Of a stretch of 16,792 bases of DNA, positions 13,521 to 16,792 are shown one piece after another; within the stretch, counting starts at the first letter, position 1; the number at the start of each line of letters is the position of its first letter. This DNA is from JAICUY01 sp035708065 (GTDB lineage: Bacteria > Chloroflexota > Limnocylindria > QHBO01): assembly GCA_035708065.1 (NCBI GenBank), contig DASSTC010000008.1, forward strand, positions 1 to 16,792, written 5' to 3'. A model generated the notes under the pieces. That model searched no databases. It saw only the letters and a list, made by a program, of their open reading frames with translations, and was not told where the DNA came from. Made by a program: the position numbers and the translations under genes.

Positions 13521-14843
13521 GTGCATCGGTCCATCCTCGCCGTCCTCTTCGGCACCTTCACCCTGCGGCTCAGCACCGGGCTGACCGGCACGCTGCTCTT
13601 CTACTACCTCGCCGACCTGCCTCGTCACGGCGGTCCGAGCGTCGACGCGTTCACCGTCGGGTTGCTCACCGCGACCTACTTCGTCGCCGAGCTGATCCTG
13701 TCGCCCGGCTTCGGCGTGCTGTCGGACCGGCTCGGTGCGCATCGAGTCATGCAGTGGGGACCGGTCTTCGGTGCCGTCGCCGTCGTGATGACCGGGCTCA
13801 CGGCAAGCGTGCCGCTCCTGGCGCTGACCCGGCTGCTTGAGGGAGCCGCCGGCGCGGCGAGCATCCCCAGCATCCTCGGTTACATCGCGCTGGCAACGAG
13901 CAACGATGAGCAGCTGCGCGGCCGCACCGTGGCACGCTTCGAGGCCGCGACGCTCGCCGGCATCGGCGTCGGCGTGGTGCTCGCCGGGGTGCTCTACGAC
14001 CTCATCGGGCGCAACGCCTTCTTCCTCAACGCCGGTATCTACGCCGGGTCGTACCTCATCTACCGATACGGCGTGGCCGACCTGGCGCCGCAGCTGCGCG
14101 CTGCCGGCCTCGAGCATGCCGTCCACGACCGATTCGACTTCGGTCGGTACCGGTCCGTCCTGTCGAGCCCGAGCGTCTGGCTGCTGGCTCCGACCTGGAT
14201 CGCGCTCAACGCGATCGTGGGCGCATGGACGACGCAGAGCGTCTTCCAGCTCGTTCGCGAGCCGAATCCGGCGTTCGATTCGCAGCTGCTGATGGGCGGC
14301 CTCGAGCCAAGCCAGGTGAGCGCCGGCATGGCCGTCGCGCTCGTCGTCTTCTTCGCGGGCCTCTTCTACTGGGGCAACCGATTCAAGCGCTACCGGCGCA
14401 CGACGATCATCGGGATCGGGATCGGCGGTGGGCTGCTGATGATGGCCGCGATCTTCGGGCTGAACCATGCCCATGGCTGGCCGATGCCGGTCGTCGCGCT
14501 GTGCCTGCTCGGGCTGGTGGCCGGCCTGTTCGTTCTCGCCGGGGCGACGCCCGCCGCGCTGGGACTGCTGGCCGACATCAGCGAGTCGCACCCCGCGGAC
14601 CGCGGCGTGATCATGGGCCTCTACTCGGTGTTCCTGGCGCTGGGCCAGATCGTCGGGGCGCTCGTCAGTGGCAAGGCGGCGGATTGGCAGGGCATTGACG
14701 GGCTGCTCGTCGCGTCGCTCGGCCTGCTCCTCGTCGCGCTGCTTCCCTTGAACCGGTTACGTGCCTCGGAGCACCTGGTCGGCGTTTCGGCGGGTGATGG
14801 GCGTGCGGTGCAGCCACGAGCGAACGTGGACCCGGCGGCGTAG
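13521..14843 (+). CDS. Major facilitator superfamily transporter
   Basis: 440 residues with about twelve TM segments. MFS motif A is clear between TM2 and TM3: G65-V-L-S-D69-R70-L-G72-A-H-R75. TM4 contains LLALTRLLEGAAGAAS, resembling motif B (R in a helix). A long cytoplasmic loop between the halves (LAPQLRAAGLEHAVHDRFDFGRYRSVLSS) is typical. The C-half has a basic FKRYRRT loop. The C-terminal tail (about 30 residues) is hydrophilic. The family moves small solutes by ion coupling, often as drug exporters; the substrate is unknown. Start: GTG at 13521, because the -10 box ends only 1 nt before the alternative TTG at 13512. It is flanked upstream by a hairpin and downstream by repeat copy A, so it is probably monocistronic. 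Confidence 0.88.
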   Translation: MHRSILAVLFGTFTLRLSTGLTGTLLFYYLADLPRHGGPSVDAFTVGLLTATYFVAELILSPGFGVLSDRLGAHRVMQWGPVFGAVAVVMTGLTASVPLLALTRLLEGAAGAASIPSILGYIALATSNDEQLRGRTVARFEAATLAGIGVGVVLAGVLYDLIGRNAFFLNAGIYAGSYLIYRYGVADLAPQLRAAGLEHAVHDRFDFGRYRSVLSSPSVWLLAPTWIALNAIVGAWTTQSVFQLVREPNPAFDSQLLMGGLEPSQVSAGMAVALVVFFAGLFYWGNRFKRYRRTTIIGIGIGGGLLMMAAIFGLNHAHGWPMPVVALCLLGLVAGLFVLAGATPAALGLLADISESHPADRGVIMGLYSVFLALGQIVGALVSGKAADWQGIDGLLVASLGLLLVALLPLNRLRASEHLVGVSAGDGRAVQPRANVDPAA

Positions 14844-14882
14844 TGGGCGCATCGCGCCGCTGGGCCCGAGGCATTCGCGGGT

Positions 14883-15040
14883 AGCCAGCAGGTGGCTCTA
14901 TCGGCGGCTGGGCAGCTGCTTGGGGCCTCCTGAAGGCGCCGAAATGCCGTTGGTCCGTCGAAATCGCCAGCGTGTGGCTCCGCCAGCGAACGAAGCCGCG
15001 ACGTGCTCTCCTCGTTCGCTGATAGAGCCACCCAGTGGCT
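14883..15040 (+). repeat. Palindromic repeat element, copy A (REPIN/MITE-like)
   Basis: A 158-bp element with three short hairpin modules: AGCCA-N5-TGGCT at 14883-14897, CGCCA-N5-TGGCT at 14965-14979 and AGCCA-N5-TGGCT at 15026-15040. The outer ends are inverted copies of each other, sharing TGGCTCTATC on one side and GATAGAGCCA on the other. Between modules 2 and 3, AGCGAACGA (14985-14993) pairs with TCGTTCGCT (15012-15020). It fills most of the gap between the second MFS gene and the XRE gene. No transposase is encoded. Confidence 0.85.
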
Positions 15041-15051
15041 GCGACAAGCGA

Positions 15052-15065
15052 CGCGCTGACGCGCG
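15052..15065 (-). terminator. Weak hairpin after XRE gene
   Basis: CGCGC (15052-15056) and GCGCG (15061-15065) form a 5-bp stem 6 nt past the XRE stop on the - strand. It is short and lacks a T-tract; repeat copy A just beyond may do the same job. Confidence 0.3.
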
Positions 15066-15071
15066 ACAAAC

Positions 15072-15722
15072 TCAGGTGAAGAGCAGCGCATTCCCGCCCG
15101 GATCCTCGCCCGAGCGCAGGGCTGCGAAGACGCGCCGACCGCGCATCGGGAACGCAGCGTCGAGGGCAGGGCCGGCATCCGCAACCGCTTGGCGGTTCGC
15201 TGCCGTGTCGCTCAGCACGAGGATGATGCGGTCGACGCCGGAATCGCGCTGCTTGTTCATGATCGGCCGCACCTGGAGCTGAACCTCGCGCAACCGCGTG
15301 ATGAACTCGACACCGATGCTGACCGGACCGCGCAGCAGCACGTCGAACGCGCGTGGGTCACCGACGATCTCGGTACCGGCCTCGACGAAGACCTTCCATG
15401 ACGTCCCGACCAGGCTGAGGAAGCGTTTCGCGATCTGAAGCTGTGGCGCATCGCGCAGCGCCGGCGCGCCGGGATAGAGCCGCAGCCAGCACTGGCGGCC
15501 GACGACAGCCGCGATGCGCGCGAAGTCGACGATCGCCACGCCGGCGTCCTGACCGCGTTCGATCCGGCCAACCTTCGAGGCCGACCAGCCCAGCGAGGCC
15601 GCGACTCGCTTCTGCGTCAGGCCGGCCACGAGCCTGGCCCGACGGAGCTCGAGCCCGTTCTCGTGGAGCTCGCGCGCCATTCGCATCTGCGCCTCGTGGA
15701 CTGCACGCAGCTTCGGTGGCAT
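15072..15722 (-). CDS. XRE-family DNA-binding protein with extra C-terminal domain
   Basis: 216 residues. Residues about 24-80 are a Cro/C1-type helix-turn-helix: LRRARLVAGLTQKRVAASLG, then WSASKVGRIERGQ. The rest (about 95-216) is a second domain with conserved-looking polar positions: GDPRAFDVLL (D122, D127), GVEFITRLREVQ (E139, R143, Q148), NKQRDSGVDRIILVLSDTAANRQA (K157, R159, D160, D164). I recall this HTH plus tail in many actinobacterial and Chloroflexota proteins. The pattern of D, E and K after beta strands recalls PD-(D/E)xK nucleases, but the canonical E-x-K is not intact, so nuclease activity is conjecture. The ATG at 15722 follows a weak GAAGAT -10-like box by 6 nt. The gene lies alone between repeat copies A and B. 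Confidence 0.85.
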   Translation of the reverse strand: MPPKLRAVHEAQMRMARELHENGLELRRARLVAGLTQKRVAASLGWSASKVGRIERGQDAGVAIVDFARIAAVVGRQCWLRLYPGAPALRDAPQLQIAKRFLSLVGTSWKVFVEAGTEIVGDPRAFDVLLRGPVSIGVEFITRLREVQLQVRPIMNKQRDSGVDRIILVLSDTAANRQAVADAGPALDAAFPMRGRRVFAALRSGEDPGGNALLFT

Positions 15723-15728
15723 GGCGCC

Positions 15729-15734
15729 ATCTTC
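15729..15734 (-). promoter_or_regulatory. Weak -10-like box of XRE gene
   Basis: GAAGAT on the - strand lies 6 nt before the ATG at 15722. It matches only the nAnnnT core, so support comes mainly from the same spacing seen at other genes here. ATGGCGCCAT, a 10-bp palindrome (15721-15730), overlaps the start codon. Confidence 0.3.
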
Positions 15735-15812
15735 CGACTCGACGCTTATCGCGCCATTACTGCCGGCTTATGCGCCCCATGGCGGTACGCGCGACGCCGT
15801 GCTTCGCCGCGT

Positions 15813-15970
15813 AGCCAGCGGGTGGCTCTATCGGCGATCGAAGACGTCGAACGACGGTTCGGACGGCGACCTTCTGCCCTTCGGCCGTCGAAATCGCCAG
15901 CGGGTGGCTGCGGCAGCGAGCGAGGCCGTTTTCGGAACCGCTGGTTCGCCGATAGAGCCACAGGCTGGCT
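15813..15970 (+). repeat. Palindromic repeat element, copy B (REPIN/MITE-like)
   Basis: A 158-bp element in the same orientation as copy A. Hairpin modules lie at 15813-15827, 15895-15909 and 15956-15970. The ends form a 25-bp inverted repeat with two mismatches (15813-15837 against 15946-15970), including a perfect 15-bp block, TGGCTCTATCGGCGA and its complement. An inner stem GACGGC/GCCGTC (15862-15867 with 15884-15889) precedes module 2. It shares long identical tracts with copy C, around 15862-15901. Confidence 0.88.
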
Positions 15971-16005
15971 GCGAGCTTGGACAGATGACCTGGTCGGGGC
16001 GGCGT

Positions 16006-16172
16006 AGCCGGCAGGTGGCCCTATCAGCGATCGAAGGCGCGAACGACCTCGAACGACGGCTCAGACGGCGACCTTCTGCCCTTCGGCCGTCGAAATCGCC
16101 AGCAGGTGGCTGCGGCAGCGACGCATCGGCCGATGCAGCGCGTTCCTTCGTCGATAGAGCCAACAGGTGGCT
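16006..16172 (+). repeat. Palindromic repeat element, copy C (REPIN/MITE-like)
   Basis: A 167-bp element, direct repeat of copy B after a 35-bp spacer. Modules lie at 16006-16020 (AGCCG-N5-TGGCC), 16097-16111 and 16158-16172. It is 9 bp longer than A and B because a GAACGACC-like unit is nearly duplicated between modules 1 and 2. A 14-bp perfect palindrome, GCATCGGCCGATGC (16123-16136), occupies the spacer between modules 2 and 3. Both ends read GTAGCC inward. Copies B and C fill the stretch between the XRE and proS promoters. Confidence 0.87.
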
Positions 16173-16238
16173 ACACCCGGGCCGGGCGCGGGCCCATGGC
16201 TCGTCCCGGGCCGAAACGGCGCGAGCGGAGCGACCCGC

Positions 16239-16244
16239 TAGAAT
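16239..16244 (+). promoter_or_regulatory. Putative -10 box of proS
   Basis: TAGAAT, the best -10 match in the window, lies 9 nt before the ATG at 16254. A leader of 3 nt or less is predicted. No -35 consensus is visible. Confidence 0.6.
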
Positions 16245-16253
16245 CAGCGGCCC

Positions 16254-16792
16254 ATGCGTCTCTCGGAGCTCTTCTTCACCAGCCTGCGCGAGGCACCGGC
16301 CGAGATGGAGATGGCCTCGGCCCGGCTGCTGGTCCGTGCCGGCTACATCCGCCAGCTCGGCTCGGGGATTTTCACGCTGCTGCCCCTCGGCTTCCGCGTC
16401 GCAACCCGGATCGAGCAGATCATCCGCGAGGAGATCGACGGGATCGGTGGCCAGGAGATGAGCATGCCGGTCGTCCATCCCGCCGACCTGTGGCGGGAGA
16501 CCGGCCGCTACCAGAGCGTCGGCCCGGCGCTGGTCCGATTCAAGGATCGGGCCGGCCGCGACATGGTGCTGGCCATGACCCACGAGGAGGTCGTCACCGA
16601 CCTGCTGCGCGACATCGTGCAGAGCTACCGGCAGCTGCCGCTCATCGTCTACCACTTCCAGACGAAGTTCCGCGACGAGCCGCGGGCACGAGGCGGGCTG
16701 ATCCGCGTGCGCGAGTTCGTGATGAAGGACAGCTACTCCTGCGACCGCGACGAGGCCGGGCTCGACCGCAGCTACGAGCTGCACTACGGCGC
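16254..16792 (+). CDS. proS: Prolyl-tRNA synthetase, bacterial type (3' end outside window)
   Basis: A class II aminoacyl-tRNA synthetase that charges tRNA-Pro in the cytoplasm. The first 179 codons are visible. Recognisable features are the N-terminal MRLSELFFTSLREAPAEMEMASARLL, then LVRAGYIRQLGSGIFTLLPLG. Motif 1 follows (IIREEIDGIGGQEMSMPVVHP with the ADLWRETGRY segment). Motif 2 includes MTHEEVVTDL and FQTKFRDEPRARGGLIRVREFVMKDSYS. Because the sequence after motif 2 is cut off, the YbaK-like editing insertion of bacterial-type ProRS would lie outside the window; the bacterial type is inferred from the N-terminal and motif 1 sequence. The ATG at 16254 begins the conserved N-terminus and follows a TAGAAT box. 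This is a vertically inherited housekeeping gene, useful for placing the organism. Confidence 0.96.
   Translation, partial: MRLSELFFTSLREAPAEMEMASARLLVRAGYIRQLGSGIFTLLPLGFRVATRIEQIIREEIDGIGGQEMSMPVVHPADLWRETGRYQSVGPALVRFKDRAGRDMVLAMTHEEVVTDLLRDIVQSYRQLPLIVYHFQTKFRDEPRARGGLIRVREFVMKDSYSCDRDEAGLDRSYELHYG

Noticed and set aside
14883..16172. Possible CRISPR array
   Set aside because: Only three long, internally palindromic copies with unequal gaps, and no cas genes; the structure fits REPIN/MITE-like repeats instead.
15663..16461. Open frames through repeat copies B and C giving repeated peptides such as RRPSALRPSKSPAGG
   Set aside because: The peptide similarity comes from the DNA repeats being read in frame; there is no start signal, and one frame runs into proS.

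Overview
The window is very GC-rich DNA packed with genes. No phage, plasmid, IS transposase, CRISPR array, rRNA or tRNA gene was recognised. The lineage is probably Chloroflexota of the Limnocylindria/Ellin6529 kind; a deep actinobacterial relative is the alternative. This is inferred from the GC content, Thr/Pro 'TPTP' linkers on exported proteins, apparently leaderless genes with TAnnnT -10 boxes, and a citrate synthase resembling high-GC Gram-positive types. It is not proven.

Layout. 1-791 (-): exported D,D-carboxypeptidase (VanY/M15B), cut by the window edge. 820-2448 (+): CapA-like lipoprotein, divergent from it. 2474-3442 (-): EamA transporter. 3505-3852 (-): Pro-rich hypothetical. 3900-5006 (-): citrate synthase. 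5104-5775 (+): exported helical-repeat protein. 5838-6344 (+): cyclophilin, then 6361-8475 (+): DPP-IV-type S9 peptidase. 8578-8733 (-): small zinc ribbon. 8947-10254 (+): MFS-like permease. 10255-10634: non-coding. 10651-11312 (+): ArsR regulator plus thioredoxin operon. 11430-13442 (+): membrane-anchored M1-like metallopeptidase. 13521-14843 (+): second MFS permease. 15072-15722 (-): XRE regulator with an extra C-terminal domain, set between three copies of a 158-167 bp palindromic repeat (14883-15040, 15813-15970, 16006-16172). 16254-end (+): proS, cut by the edge.

Most genes are separate transcription units. Two themes recur. Several products act at the cell envelope or on peptides: carboxypeptidase, CapA-like lipoprotein, S9 peptidase, anchored metallopeptidase and exported repeat protein. 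ArsR with thioredoxin looks like a small thiol or metal stress operon. Five genes have a -10-like hexamer exactly 6 nt before the start codon, and four more have one 9-10 nt before it, which suggests widespread leaderless transcription. The least explained structure is the three-copy REPIN/MITE-like repeat family around the XRE gene.
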